A stretch of DNA of 64,000 bases from Nematopogon swammerdamellus. Taxonomy: Eukaryota > Arthropoda > Insecta > Lepidoptera > Adelidae. The DNA is taken from NCBI GenBank assembly GCA_946902875.1, contig OX336337.1:4216001-4280000 (forward strand). The letters are read 5' to 3'. The notes under the pieces are model-generated. The model did not search any database, was not told the origin of the DNA, and was given only the letters and a program-made list of their open reading frames with translations. This document shows positions 31,801-41,940 of the stretch, piece after piece (positions within the stretch are counted from its first letter, which is position 1; each line of letters opens with the position of its first letter). Made by a program: the position numbers and the translations under genes.

Positions 31801-34800
31801 AGGCGGGGCGTGTTGCTCGCCCAGCCCGTCAAATCGAAGCCGCCTCGCCTGTGCAGCTCCCGTAGGTCGGCGGCCAGCTGTACGGCTTCCTCTTCTTCGT
31901 CGACACTGACCACGCAGTCATCCATGTAGAAGTTTTCCCGCGTCACTCTTGCTGCGCGCGGGAAATCATTCTCTTCTGCCTCCGCATTTTTATTTTTTAT
32001 AAATATCGCGGAGGTGGGGGAAGAGGTCGCGCCGAAGATGAGGGAGGTCATCTTGAATTCTTGAAGCCCTCCCCCTCTCGTAGAGTCGCGCCATATGAAT
32101 CGCAGCGCGTACTGGTCCTCTTCTCTTATTTTTATTCGAAGAAACATATCTTTGATATCGGCGGTCGCGGCGTATTTTCCCTCTCGGAATCGCATCAGTA
32201 CTCCGAGGAGGGAACTCAGGAGGTCCGGCCCGGTCAGTAAATAATCATTCAGTGAGCGGCCTCCTGCCTTCGCTGCGGCGTCAAGAACTAGCCGCAGCTT
32301 GCCCGGTTTGTGAGCGTTCACCACGCCGAAGTGAGGTAGGTGCCATGTCGGCACTTTCGGTGCGGAGGCCGCGTCGCAGACTTCCGCGTATCCCTCCGTG
32401 AACAGTTTGTTTACCTCTGTTGTATATTTATCTCGGTGGTCATTGCACTTACGCAGTTTCGTTTCCAGATTGTGAAACCGGTTTATGGCCATTTGTCGGG
32501 CGGGCGGATAAGCCGGCGCGTTATCGCGCCACGGCATTCCGATCTCCCACTGCCCGCTCTCACGTTGCTTTGCTGTCTCCTCCAAAATTTGAATTGCTTT
32601 CATCTCCGCTGCGTTATCGCGTTTCGTTATTGATACGCCCAATGCGTCGATATCGTACGCGTGCTTTACGAGTTCGTGGAGCTCTATACTCTTTATAGAG
32701 TGACGCGTAGGTCCGGCGCTGCCGCTCGGAGGCTCGAATCCGTGCAGGACCCAACCAAGTTTGGTCCTGGAGGCTATTGGCTCGTCGGTGCTCCCTTCCC
32801 GGAGCTCCCGACTCGCGATGAGGTGCGCGTTATCCTCACCTACCAATATTTCTGGCATGGCGCCCGGGTAGGTGAGGTCGCCCAAGCCGGCCAAATGCTC
32901 GTACTGGCCGACTTGAACTTTGCCCATATGCGTAGGCATCCGTATTTGTTTGAGTGTGCGCGCCCTCATTATATATTCTTCTTTGCCTCCGAGCGGTTTT
33001 ATCTTTAATACCACTCTCTCGCTATCTGTGCCTTCGACGGTGTCCAATAATCCGTCGACCTGAATGGGTTCCTTTGCGCCGTCCAGCCCCAGCTTCGATG
33101 ATAATTTTTTCGAAATTACAGAAATGGTTGCGCCCGAATCCAAAAAGGCGTACGTGTCTTTGCGTCCTTTTGGACCGATGATAGTTACCGGTGCTATTTT
33201 TATATAGGTACGGTCGCTGGCGGCGCTCTGTTTAGCTGTGGCCGGTTTCACCGCGCTCGCGGCCGAGACTGTTGCAGTGGCGGCGGCGGGGGCAGCGGCG
33301 CGCGGGGCGGAGCTTGCAGGCGGTGCGGCGCGGGGCGGCGCGGCGGAGGGGGGAGAGTGGTCGGCAGCGGGGTGAGTGGAGGGGACGCTCGGCTCCGATG
33401 TTTGTAGGCTCGCTACTGCGGCGGCGGCTGGTGTAGATGGCACCTTTCCTGTCGCCGGCGCGCTATTGTGGTGGAGTAGACTATGGTGACGACGTTCGCA
33501 GTTGCCTACTCCGCAATTTTTCTTGCTATAGCACTCTTTCAGAGCGTGCTTGCCTAGGCAAGCGAAGCAGGCGTTTGTACGTCTCGCCCACTCCCATCGT
33601 TCGTTCACCGGTAATTTTTTGAAGCGTGCGCACCGTGCTATCGGGTGCCTTTCGGCGCACAGTGCGCACTTTCCTCCGCTGCTCTGCGGGTCGGCGCGTT
33701 CCGTTCGCGCCGATACATTTGCCGGTGTCGAAACATTATTTTTGCGGTCCGCGGTACTTTCTTGGACCGCAAATACTTGCTGGTTCGCTTTTTTCGGTCC
33801 GACCTTTTCTTTTGCTTTCGAGTCGGCCTTAGGAGGCAAAGAATAGTTACGAACGTTTTTCACCTCCGAGCGAAGGAAACGTAGCAAAGTCATATTTTTG
33901 GACTCTGATCCGTCATCATTTATATTTGCCCACGTGGTCCACAATGAGCGGAGTGTGATGGGCATTTTTTCTAATATCGACAGATGCACATCGCAGCGTA
34001 GATGGTGGTGGTGCTCCCGCAGCTTCTCCAATAGTGTGATGGAGCTGCGGGCCTTCGCGACGAAGTCGGGTAGCTGCTCGGCGTAGTCCAGCGGCAGCTT
34101 CGGCAACTCCTCCACCTCCCTCTCCACTTCTTTAACAATTAGGACGGGATGGGCGAACCGTTCTTCTAACGCGTCCACTATCTCGTCCGGGTCCTCCGAC
34201 ATCACGAGAAGAGACTTCGCTGTCTCTAGCGCTTTACCTTTCAAAGCAAGACGCAGGCGCGCCAGGTTCTCCTCCTTAGAGAACCGGCCCTGCTTCTTCG
34301 AGTCATCATACGCTCGTTTGAACGGCATCCATTCATTCATTGTTCCGGTGAATGTTGGTAGATTCCGACATACATTGCGGTAATCTAATTTCTCTTCTCG
34401 TCGGATGTGCAACTGGGACATCGCATCCACGATGATTCGTGTGTGCTCTGCCATTGCTTCGTTCCGCGACTGCCGGCCCGGTGTCATGGATCGGCGGTGC
34501 GGCGAGGCGTCAGGACGCGACGAAGCCATTTCGTCTCTATCTTGTCGAGACGACTGGGCCGCCCTCGGCGTGCGCGGCAGTGGCAGCGTCGGCGGGGCGG
34601 GATTGGAGCGGGCGTGCTGTTCGGACGGCGCGGCGGCGGCGGCGGCGGCGGCGTGCCGGCGCGCGGCGGCGGCGGAGTCCTCTAGCCAGCTGTGGATACT
34701 TTCGCGGCGGCTTCCCTCCATGTCTCGCTGCGAGGCGGTCTCGAAGCGGATAGTACGAATTTCCTCTTCTTCCTCCGCGGCGATACGGGACAGCTCGACC

Positions 34801-35282
34801 CTCTCCCTCTGTCGGACGATCTCTAAGCGGCGGCGTTGCCGCTCGATTTCTTCCTCAATTGCGTGCGCTTCTTGCATCGCACGCAGCGCAGCGCGCTCAC
34901 GCAGATACGTCGATCTTCTCGATGCGGTCGAGAAGCGCGACGCTCCGTCGTCGTCGCGACGCGTCGTCGGACGCGATACGTCGCTGGGCGGCGGCGGCAT
35001 CAGTCCGTAGAGCCCGGCACTAACCTGCGTGCCAGGCGTGGCCCCGGCGAATCCCGAGTCAGCTACCGGCGTGTCGTCGTCGCGTAGTGGTCGGGCGGGG
35101 TGCGCCGCGCTCGTCGTAGCAGCTGCGACGTCTGTGGCAGCGGCGCGGACGGGCGCCCGTGCGGCGGCGGACGTGCCCGGTTGTAAGTCGGACTCGGCGC
35201 TCGCCGCGATGAGCTCTACGGTGAGTTCTTTTTTCGTCGCTCCTTTCCGGGTCTTCACCGGACTATGAGGAACTCGTGACAT
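28863..35282 (-). CDS. BEL/Pao Gag-Pol polyprotein, 2139 residues, intact
   Basis: One uninterrupted frame starts at ATG 35280-35282, about 40 bases after the 5' LTR. Domains in order: an Ala/Arg-rich N-terminus with a charged coiled segment (about 120-190); a Gag DUF1759-type domain (about 305-455, NLPTFTGTMNEW); cysteine knuckles (539-604); an aspartic protease with AFLDSGATISVIS (D715); reverse transcriptase (about 990-1130, LRLVLDAAAK, ATADIKDMF, YMDD at 1119-1122); RNase H (TFTDASEQAYGA, D1305); an integrase zinc domain (HH 1615-1616, C1647, C1650); the catalytic core with D1683, D1745 and E1795; then a DUF5641-like region (FWSRWVREYLPTLQPR). Residues after about 1985 are an Ala-rich tail with repeats. 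I see no envelope gene. The enzymes make cDNA from the element's RNA in a cytoplasmic particle and integrate it. The polyprotein is presumably cleaved by its own protease. Confidence 0.96.
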   Translation of the reverse strand: MSRVPHSPVKTRKGATKKELTVELIAASAESDLQPGTSAAARAPVRAAATDVAAATTSAAHPARPLRDDDTPVADSGFAGATPGTQVSAGLYGLMPPPPSDVSRPTTRRDDDGASRFSTASRRSTYLRERAALRAMQEAHAIEEEIERQRRRLEIVRQRERVELSRIAAEEEEEIRTIRFETASQRDMEGSRRESIHSWLEDSAAAARRHAAAAAAAAPSEQHARSNPAPPTLPLPRTPRAAQSSRQDRDEMASSRPDASPHRRSMTPGRQSRNEAMAEHTRIIVDAMSQLHIRREEKLDYRNVCRNLPTFTGTMNEWMPFKRAYDDSKKQGRFSKEENLARLRLALKGKALETAKSLLVMSEDPDEIVDALEERFAHPVLIVKEVEREVEELPKLPLDYAEQLPDFVAKARSSITLLEKLREHHHHLRCDVHLSILEKMPITLRSLWTTWANINDDGSESKNMTLLRFLRSEVKNVRNYSLPPKADSKAKEKVGPKKANQQVFAVQESTADRKNNVSTPANVSARTERADPQSSGGKCALCAERHPIARCARFKKLPVNERWEWARRTNACFACLGKHALKECYSKKNCGVGNCERRHHSLLHHNSAPATGKVPSTPAAAAVASLQTSEPSVPSTHPAADHSPPSAAPPRAAPPASSAPRAAAPAAATATVSAASAVKPATAKQSAASDRTYIKIAPVTIIGPKGRKDTYAFLDSGATISVISKKLSSKLGLDGAKEPIQVDGLLDTVEGTDSERVVLKIKPLGGKEEYIMRARTLKQIRMPTHMGKVQVGQYEHLAGLGDLTYPGAMPEILVGEDNAHLIASRELREGSTDEPIASRTKLGWVLHGFEPPSGSAGPTRHSIKSIELHELVKHAYDIDALGVSITKRDNAAEMKAIQILEETAKQRESGQWEIGMPWRDNAPAYPPARQMAINRFHNLETKLRKCNDHRDKYTTEVNKLFTEGYAEVCDAASAPKVPTWHLPHFGVVNAHKPGKLRLVLDAAAKAGGRSLNDYLLTGPDLLSSLLGVLMRFREGKYAATADIKDMFLRIKIREEDQYALRFIWRDSTRGGGLQEFKMTSLIFGATSSPTSAIFIKNKNAEAEENDFPRAARVTRENFYMDDCVVSVDEEEEAVQLAADLRELHRRGGFDLTGWASNTPRLINSLPANARSRKGKIDLADTDIEPERTLGLIWEPQQDRLGFNLSFSRISKEIVEGEIRPTKRQVLSVVMSVFDPLGLASPVTVRGRILLQDIWRSAVTWDEPITDTDNNKWRDWLAEMKQLASVEIPRHYAPRTTNIELHTFTDASEQAYGAACYFVFTAGAERRAVLVASKARVAPLRPLSIPRMELQAALLGARLAQAVSREHANKPAVKYYWTDARTALTWIKTDPRNFKAFVAHRLGEIDELTNRSEWRWVPTKENPADVITRDIGELNLQQDGKWYTGPSFLTRPTSEWPAQPAELDDDDDIGTEELKPKTIGCLATTASRDALPDPRRFSSWTRLARAAANVLYFIDKLRGRANQLDRQHVDRAERILIRIHQDESFRSEIKALKEGRTIDATSRLRELRPVVAQDGLLRLQGRIAKAKIARSAKSPIILDGDSYVGRLIIMQEHIKAHHGNNEAVINNIRQKYWILRLRPTVRGVASRCQTCRVARATAHNPPMADLPTIRLEHHHRPFTNTGIDYFGPMDVTIGRRHEKRWGVLLTCMTTRAVHMELAASLDTDSAIMALRRFMARRGPPAVLISDNGTNFHGADNELKKAFAEIDMEEIRRFALNRGAEWRFIPPHSPNFGGAWERLVRSIKSALRVTLKERSPKPEVLMTLLTEAEFAVNSRPLTHVSVNPDDPEALTPNHFLLGSSTGLPTPGVFDDGDLIRRKQWRTAQRLADMFWSRWVREYLPTLQPRTPDGANPDLKIDDIVIIADPASPRNIWPRGRVVRTHPGDDGRVRVVEVKTSTGIYKRAARNVIALPVDAASDTQPVRGPAAPNEGLAPHSAAPPPPATDAALDNSLASAAVPESAVHVTRTAPRAIAATETRAAAANTGAARSPDAATAPANIERAHAAGARAPSAARLAAAAAAPTDIGRADAAAAAAPTDIGRADDAAAAAPAITGRAHSIGACALSAAPYAAPPAAAATAPAV

Positions 35283-35302
35283 CGTGCTTGCCGTGGTGCG
35301 TA

Positions 35303-35321
35303 AATCCGGCTCGAAGGACCA
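35303..35321 (-). promoter_or_regulatory. Primer binding site, tRNA-Tyr type
   Basis: The plus strand reads AATCCGGCTCGAAGGACCA, which equals the 3' end of insect tRNA-Tyr (acceptor strand TCGAAGG, discriminator A, CCA) as I recall it. It lies one base from the LTR edge, the expected place for minus-strand DNA priming. Confidence 0.82.
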
Positions 35322-35322
35322 C

Positions 35323-37612
35323 TGTTGAAGCCGAGCCGCCCGCCGAGCTGAGTTGCGGTGCGCGGCACCCTCAGAGCGGGCTTCCTGGGCGCTGACCCAC
35401 CGTCCTTAGGAACGATCGCGACCGCTACCAATACGATCGCGACCTCCCCTGTCGAGGGATATGTACCCTTTGAACCCGCGCGATCCGACGTGAGTCTTGT
35501 CGTCCGCTCCGCGGAGAGGAACGGGAATGGACGGGCGCGGATGCGCGAGCGACGCAGGAGTGAATAAAATACGCGTCTATGGTACAATGGCGCCGGACGG
35601 TGTACTCCGCGACTTGTGGCCGGTCAACGCTACTACGGCGGCGATAGAGAGTCACTTGACGAAACAATTAGGTACGTACTGCGTGTACGTACACCACTTA
35701 CTCTGCGCGAGCCGACTGGCCGCTGTGCGCCTATGAGACCGAACTTCACGGGCTGCCTACTACCAAGCCATGTTGGGAGGTCACCCGTGAAGGACCCCGA
35801 GGGTCAGGTCTACAGTAGGCTAACACGGCAACACAGCACGGCTCACCTCACGACAGCTCCGCCGCAGCCTCCGCCCCGACCGAAGTACGAGCCACCGAGG
35901 TGGAACGCACGACTGCAAGAACGAAGGTCTCCGACGGATCCAGTGGCTGACGAGAGGCTAGTTCAACTCCGGAGTGAACGAGGCGCACTAGGCGAGTGTG
36001 GTAGAAGAACTCCCGGTCCACCCAAGGTGGCCCTATATTTATATTAAAAGCTCAAAAAACTTTCTCTTTTTCGCCTCTCTACGCCGCCTGAGGTCGCTGC
36101 GTCCGACCGACCGAGACGCAAGAGTGCGCCGTCCGACTAAATATTTATTTTTTCCCAAAAATATACATATACACATTTGGCCAATCGATAGAGCTTACTT
36201 TTTTATCTATATATGCCATTCGGCATGGCACTCAGCCTTACTGTTTCCGACTAGAGGCTCCCTAAAGTTTATTCTCTTTGGAACGACCTGGCTAGGAAAC
36301 CATACCACTCTCGTCCTGTGGAGTGGTATGCCCGAATAGGGGCTGAAAAACACTATAGTTTTCCTATACAACCATACCCCTCCCTATCCGGGCTTAGCTG
36401 AGAGAGGGCCCAAGGTCCTCTCTGCATACTAAGTGTTCGCCCGACCTAGCGCCTATAGAAAAAATATTAGAGCTACCCAAGGTAGCTCAAAAGATGCGCT
36501 AAGTCGAGCCCGTCCCAAAGAGGTATTGGACATGTGGGTGAAAAATCATTTTCCGTACCCAAGGTACGGAAAACACTTTTCTAACCCGCGCGGTGCTCTG
36601 TCTCGCTTTCCGCGCGCCGAGTCCGCCCGTCTCCCGCGAGGCGTCGCCACTGGCGTGGCGCGCTAGCACGTTATGGGAGATCGGGCCTCAGACTCGGGCC
36701 TGGAGGATTCCTATCATGACAAACAGTATACCATTCTGTTCGTCTCCTCCAGGCGGTTCCAGTGGTACCCCACATGTCCCAAGTCTATCAGAGACTGAGC
36801 CTCCAGTCGGGAAAACAGGGGAAAATCACCGCACCCGCGTAGAGCGTGCGTGCGGTTTTTCTCGAAAACCAACCGTACAAATTTTATTATAATTACATAT
36901 TTGGAATCTACATTTTCAGCTCTATCGATTGGCATACATAACATTTTAATTATTCCAAGTTATTTTCGCGGCCTCCTTCACGGCCACAGTCCGATCGGGA
37001 GGGTCGCTCAATCCTCGCCCCGGCCTTGGCGAAACAATACTTTCCCACGGTCGGAGTCGGGCCGTGCGCAAAACCGTTGCCTGGGTTTTTCCAGACAACG
37101 GACACGGCGTGGAGGTTGCTTACTAACACATACGCACTTACGCGTTGTATATTCGTTTATTCAATGTGTTAGCAAGCTCCCTCCACGCCCGTTACATTAC
37201 AACATGTTATGCAATATGAATAATGATTTTAACTCTATATAATATTCCAACATTATAGCACGATTTTAAGTTACATTTTTATCATGATTTTACAATAATT
37301 CTTGTTTCCAAAAAAAACTAAAAATATCAATGTAAAATATAAAAATGTAAACTATGTATCTATCAAGTTGTAAATAATAAAATTATAAAAAAGTGTAAAC
37401 TATAAACTACAAACATTATTCATTCATCAATCTTAAGTAAAAGTGTTCTATATCTATGTGCGCAGCGCAAAGTCCACTGCGCTACGCACTTGTCCACCTC
37501 GCGGGATGGCACTCATAAGAGGCAGGAGCCTCTCGCAACACTTTACCTAAATATGACTACCTGGATGCCGATTTAACTAGCTAGACCGCACTTTTGAGGT
37601 CTGTCGGCAACA
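35323..37612 (-). repeat. BEL/Pao 5' LTR (2290 bp)
   Basis: This is the upstream repeat of the element in its own orientation, expected to hold its promoter. It matches 26009-28298 throughout as far as I could compare, at a constant offset of 9314 bases. It is long for this superfamily. Several short open frames inside it occur identically in the other LTR and are not convincing genes. Confidence 0.95.
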
Positions 37613-37617
37613 TTAGC
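37613..37617. repeat. Target site duplication, right copy (TTAGC)
   Basis: It matches 26004-26008. The uninterrupted pre-insertion sequence would have been CATG-TTAGC-AATTG. Confidence 0.93.
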
Positions 37618-38140
37618 AATTGTTTACAAGGTGGGGTTTGAAGAGGATTTGTTAAGTAAATAAGCCACATTTTGAGTACAATTTTTTTTTATAAAGTTCT
37701 CTTTATTCTTGGCTTTCGTGATCAATTTTTATATGTTTTCTGTCTGGCCTGGTTTCTCTTTAATAAATTTTTGCAAATTTCAAAAATCTCGTTTTCTCCT
37801 TAAATTTGCATATCGCAGCCTTAAGGAGTTCAATTTCATTGCAGAAAAAAGATAAGCACATAACAATCAAGGAGAGAAATCTATCTCCTTCATTATATTT
37901 ACGGTAGAACAAATATTTAATAGCAAAATAACCCCATTTACTCTGCACAAAAATGAATTGATATCTTTATATTTATGGTAGAACATCTCATCTCTGTTGG
38001 TAGGTGAGTCTTAATACATTTTTGACCATGGTTCTTTAAGTCAATGTTTATAGTTAAAAGCAAGAAATCAAAGTGACTTCGATCGATTTTTTTTTTAGCA
38101 AGGGAAAGTCCTAAAATTAAAATTGCCTAGTTTTTTTTTA
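37618..38140. other. AT-rich sequence right of the BEL/Pao insertion; no gene recognised
   Basis: Continuation of the host sequence interrupted by the element. Confidence 0.4.
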
Positions 38141-38144
38141 TTTA

Positions 38145-38520
38145 TTGTAAGCGCGACATATGGCGCCGAGCCACCCATAACGTTTCTAACGACGCCCATG
38201 GACATTCAGTCGCACGCGGTGGTTGCGAATGCCAATTCACGCACCTCTTGAAGGACCCGAGACTGGACTCTGGGCAACTTTGGGGGAATTTGGGCGGGGA
38301 GAGCGTTCCAGAGTTTACTAGTTCCATAGTGGAATAGAATGGATGGAATAGTGGCGTGGTGCAGAGGTAAAAGGGAACAGAGTGAAAAGGGACATCTCCT
38401 CCGTGCACTTTCCATGGAATAAGCGATAGAACACACTTAGGACGGCGACATCCCTACGGAGTTGCAGTGGTTCTAGATAGCGGGACACGTCGGGGTCACC
38501 CACTATGGTCTGTTTCGCGA
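38145..38520 (-). pseudogene. Jockey/CR1-like RT C-terminus, frameshifted
   Basis: The minus strand gives IVGDPDVSRYLEPLQLRRDV, LSVFYRLFHGKC and SKLWNALPAQIPPKLPRVQS, the usual terminal part of such ORF2 proteins. Related pieces are at 45645-45775, 47115-47300 and 18530-18640. Confidence 0.75.
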
Positions 38521-38726
38521 GACAAGCCAGTACTAGAACGGTAATAATAATGCGCAGTGAAGCGCTATTGGTCCACGTCAACTCGTTAAAGCTGCGGTCA
38601 TACGGGCCGCCGGCTAGCCGCGCGCTGCTGCCACGCTCAGTCGTGTTTCCAACCTCGCGCAGTGCAGACGTGTCAACATTCACTTATCTTTCTGTTTTTT
38701 CATTGTGCCGTCTGAAAGTTGGTGAC

Positions 38727-38870
38727 ATGGCTGATTCAACAACCGAATCCGCCTGTAACACGAACGAGCGATCTGTGAAACGAGCAAAGCGTCCGTTGCA
38801 ATCGACGGAAATACAAATGATTTTCAATTTGTTCAACACATTTAAAGACGCGGGAAAAGAAATGAAATGA
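38727..38870 (+). CDS. Short ORF (47 aa), possible N-terminus of a transposase-like protein
   Basis: MADSTTESACNTNERSVKRA followed by KRPLQSTEIQMIFNLFNTF and a stop. The polar start, basic patch and helix 'TEIQMIFNLFNTF' recall N-termini of HTH-bearing lepidopteran transposon proteins, but the frame ends after 47 residues. A GC-rich segment precedes it at 38580-38700. It is probably a truncated remnant. Confidence 0.3.
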   Translation: MADSTTESACNTNERSVKRAKRPLQSTEIQMIFNLFNTFKDAGKEMK

Positions 38871-39315
38871 ATGGAACTTCTATCGATAATGAGTTATTGA
38901 TGATAGATGCGATCAAATGTTGTAAAACCAATTACTTCACTTATCTTGGTCACAAGTATGAGTACATAACCACACAAATGCAAAATGATAAAAAATAACA
39001 TAAGGTCACACTGCATCAATAAAACATTTTTTCGATGATTCAAAGTATTTCAGAAAATAATCCTAATACTATGGAGGTCAATTCTCAGTCCATGCCTGCG
39101 CCTCACTCAACTCACCACGTGCCGTACCGCGCGCCGCGCCCGCCGAGCCAAGCACACGGCACAAGTACGACAAGTATAAACGCGCCTTAACAAAATGAAA
39201 GTGTTAAGCAGGCGTGGTGGGGATAATGGGCAGGGTCTAACGATCAGCCGTCTCTGTCTTAGGACTATGGTAAACATGAGATAGCAACTCTCAGTACTGG
39301 TTTGTTTCGAAAAAT
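38871..39315. other. Intergenic; no gene recognised
   Basis: It contains a GC-rich patch CCGTACCGCGCGCCGCGCCC (39121) with no coding support. Confidence 0.35.
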
Positions 39316-39418
39316 GAAGTATAGTCGCACAGCTCGATGCTGGATCGAGTCCAGAGGCGCAAACTGGTAATTAGCTGAGCCATCCCACAAGTGCGAGCAG
39401 TACTCCAAGTAGGCCTCA
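39316..39418 (-). pseudogene. Reverse transcriptase fragment
   Basis: The minus strand reads EAYLEYCSHLWDGSANYQFA and LDSIQHRAVRL, matching the 'YCSHLW-G---LLD-VQ-RA-RL' block of Jockey/CR1-like elements. Confidence 0.65.
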
Positions 39419-39734
39419 ATACCTCATCCATCACAGTGTAAACGCCTGAGAGAGTGTTAGCTGGAACTATCATCGGTGGCAGCTGGTCATGTTGCAGACC
39501 GCTTGAGGAGGTGGAACAAAATATATAAACTCATGTCCGCCAGCTATATTTCATGCGTATACGAAATAAAATAAAAAATTTATAAGTTTGCTCTTCTTGA
39601 AGACGTAAATAATAAAATTAAGACTTAAATTTGTTTTATTTGCTCATTATAAGGGGCTTCCCGCCGTACGAAGTAACTATTGAGTAATCTGTGCCGCCGT
39701 CGCCGTCGCATCGGTGCCCATAGATAAGATTTTC

Positions 39735-40095
39735 TGCGTCTTTTTAAGGGTTCCGTATCCACCGTACGGGACCCTATTACTAAGCATACACAGTCTATCT
39801 GTCTGTCCGAGGGGTGTATCTATTGAACCGTAATAGATAGCCTGTTGAAATTTTTACAGAATATGTGTTATTATGGTCGACATAACAACAAATAATAAAT
39901 AAAAATAAGAGAAAGTAAAAAATTCACGGGGGTCCTCATAGAAGAAATTAAAAAGTGTCTGGCGCCACCTACCAAAAAGAGTATGAAGTATTTTAACTAA
40001 TACATTGGTGGCGTGAGTGGCGCTGACCGTGACATGGCGATACGAACCCTCGGTGCGCGAGTTCGAGTCGCACTTGGCCGGTTTTATTTATGAGT
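39735..40095 (-). repeat. SINE-C copy
   Basis: In reverse complement it opens AAACCGGCCAAGTGCGACTC, reads AATATGTGTTATTATGGT-type body in the middle and ends with ACGGTGGATACGGAACCC. A short insertion (39950-40020) separates head and body. Confidence 0.7.
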
Positions 40096-40245
40096 GTCGA
40101 TGTTGTTGGTGGCTAACCGCACCGCTGAATTCCCTAATCGTCTGGATCTCGACAATTTTTATTTATTTAAAAAATTTTAATTTTACAATAAAAAAAATTA
40201 ATTTGGAGAAGCAAACAGGCATGTCAGTACGCTGCAGCAAATATT

Positions 40246-40349
40246 GCACTTCGGGCTTTAGAAAGAGACAATTCCGGCCGCACAGAGACATGCGAGTTAG
40301 TTACACGACGCTCTATAACCGTACTGTCTCTTTTTAAAGCCCGATGTGC
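40246..40349. mobile_element. Miniature inverted-repeat element, 104 bp
   Basis: The ends GCACTTCGGGCTTTAGAAAG and CTTTTTAAAGCCCGATGTGC form imperfect 25-bp inverted repeats. A second member is at 42657-42776. Confidence 0.75.
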
Positions 40350-41578
40350 ATTATTTACTGCCGCGTAACGTACATAATATGTAACAAACAAAAGGAAATG
40401 TATTCAGTTCAATCCACGAAAACGTGCCCCATCCTTCCTTCTGATCGCTTACAGTGCAAGTGTGCAACCTGCTGCTATTGTGTTAGTTCTATCGTTACAC
40501 ACTACTACAATTATGAGTGCACAAGCACACTAAGGTGAATTAACCAATAACGAGAGAGTGTCACGTGCAGTGGCGGCTGGCCCTTAAGTGCACTCGTGCG
40601 CCGCACTACCACAAAACAGCGCCTTCACCCGAAAGAAATAAATAAATTAAAATATTAAACATTTCCATGATTATCACCGATCGAAGTAAAAATTTCACAC
40701 TGAATTCGTTCCTATTTCCTAGACAACAAGGCACGATTTTGCTGTACGTAATACGTACTACTTACTACGTATCGCCGCCGAGCTCGCCGCCGTGTGCATG
40801 ACAAAACACCGCGAACGTGACTATGAGAAAATGTCAAACGCCGCTGCCCCGCGCCGTGTGAAACAAAACACTCTTCATACGATTATGTGTGGAACAATGT
40901 TGCATTCTGCGTGTGACACACGACGGAAAAAGAAGGACAGTATATTGTGGATAGACGCGCGTGCGACACGTTGCGACCGAGCCAGCCGACGATGAGCCGA
41001 AGTAAGCCGAGATCGTGAACCCGACCGCGGGCTGGCACGTGCGGGCGGGAGCGCGCGGGCGCGGCGGGGGCGATCCAAACTCTGGGTCGAAGTCACACAC
41101 ACACAAGCGCTAAGTACCTACATGTATGTACGCTGTTGCACGACTCGACAGGCGAGTCCATTTTTGGAATATGGGTGTTTCTTATATATAACAGATCGAG
41201 TTTGCAATTAAATATTTGAATTATTCGAATATCGATTTGATACATATTCGAATGGTAATTTATAAAATATTCGAATGTTATGACGAACATTAATGTGTTA
41301 CGACAATATTTCGCTATTTTAGTTAAAGTCAAAAAAAAATGGAATCACCCAAAGAGCTAGGCAGGCGTTGTTTCGCGCGCCGCGCCATCTCAGTTCGGGG
41401 CGAGACCCGTCGTCGCGTGACGCGTCGACCACAATCGTCGCGCCGCCGCCGCGCCGGGATGTTTTGCAAATCAGTTTTTTAGCAGTTTGAACGACTTTTC
41501 GTCAGTTAACATGTACATTGTGAAGTTTTCTTCATTGCCCGGCGCGGCAAGGACGCGACACCGACACAAACATTAATA
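40350..41578. other. No gene recognised; two GC-rich blocks
   Basis: CpG-rich blocks lie at about 40780-41090 and 41370-41460. They could be promoters or repeat remnants, and I looked for the next Dync2h1 exon here without success. Confidence 0.35.
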
Positions 41579-41621
41579 AATAACAGTACCGCACGCTGTC
41601 TGGCTGGGCGGTACTGTTATT
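41579..41621. repeat. Perfect 14-bp-arm hairpin
   Basis: AATAACAGTACCGC (41579-41592) pairs with 41608-41621 around a 15-base loop. Confidence 0.85.
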
Positions 41622-41809
41622 ATAATTTTTATTTAATTTAATCGCCAGACGGAGAACTAACAGTTCCAGTCCACCGTCGCACCGGCAGAGCGCTCATAAA
41701 GGTGGGCCATGCGTTTGGCCCGAAACGCCGAGCCGCACAGCTCGGAGACGAGCGCGAGTAAATACGTTAAATTTTCAGTAAGCAACAGTTAATTAGTTAT
41801 AGTACTGAC

Positions 41810-41940
41810 CTCCTCTGTGCGCGATGCATGGACTTGGTGAGTTGTGCGGCGGCGCGCAGCCGCTCCTCCCACGCGGCGCACGCGTCGCCCGCGTCGCCCG
41901 CCCCGCGCACCGACCACACCACCCACTGCTGCTCCTCCAG
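41810..41940 (-). CDS. Dync2h1: Dync2h1 exon 18 in window (last one found)
   Basis: It starts in phase 0 after TCGTAG and ends two bases into a codon at AGGAG/GTCAGT. It contains CAAWEERLRAAAQLTKSMHR, corresponding to 'WE-KLA-LDEYLQNLNHIQRKW'. The next exon should open with a K/R-W-YLEPIF motif; I could not find it to the left. Confidence 0.87.

Larger units (their letters stand above)
26009..37612 (-). mobile_element. Complete BEL/Pao LTR retrotransposon (11604 bp)
   Basis: The element reads on the minus strand: 5' LTR 35323-37612, primer site, Gag-Pol 35282-28863, polypurine tract, 3' LTR 26009-28298. Both LTRs are 2290 bp, begin TGTTG and end CAACA on the plus strand, and I saw no difference between them. 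The host sequence TTAGC is duplicated at 26004-26008 and 37613-37617, the 5-bp duplication expected for this superfamily. An intact frame plus matching LTRs indicate a very recent insertion. The internal region is strongly GC-rich, unlike the AT-rich flanks. Confidence 0.96.

Noticed and set aside
28313..35268. Long plus-strand frames inside the BEL/Pao element (for example 28656-29594 and 34405-35010)
   Set aside because: They are antisense shadows of the GC-rich Gag-Pol frame, with Arg/Ala/Gly-biased composition and no known motif.
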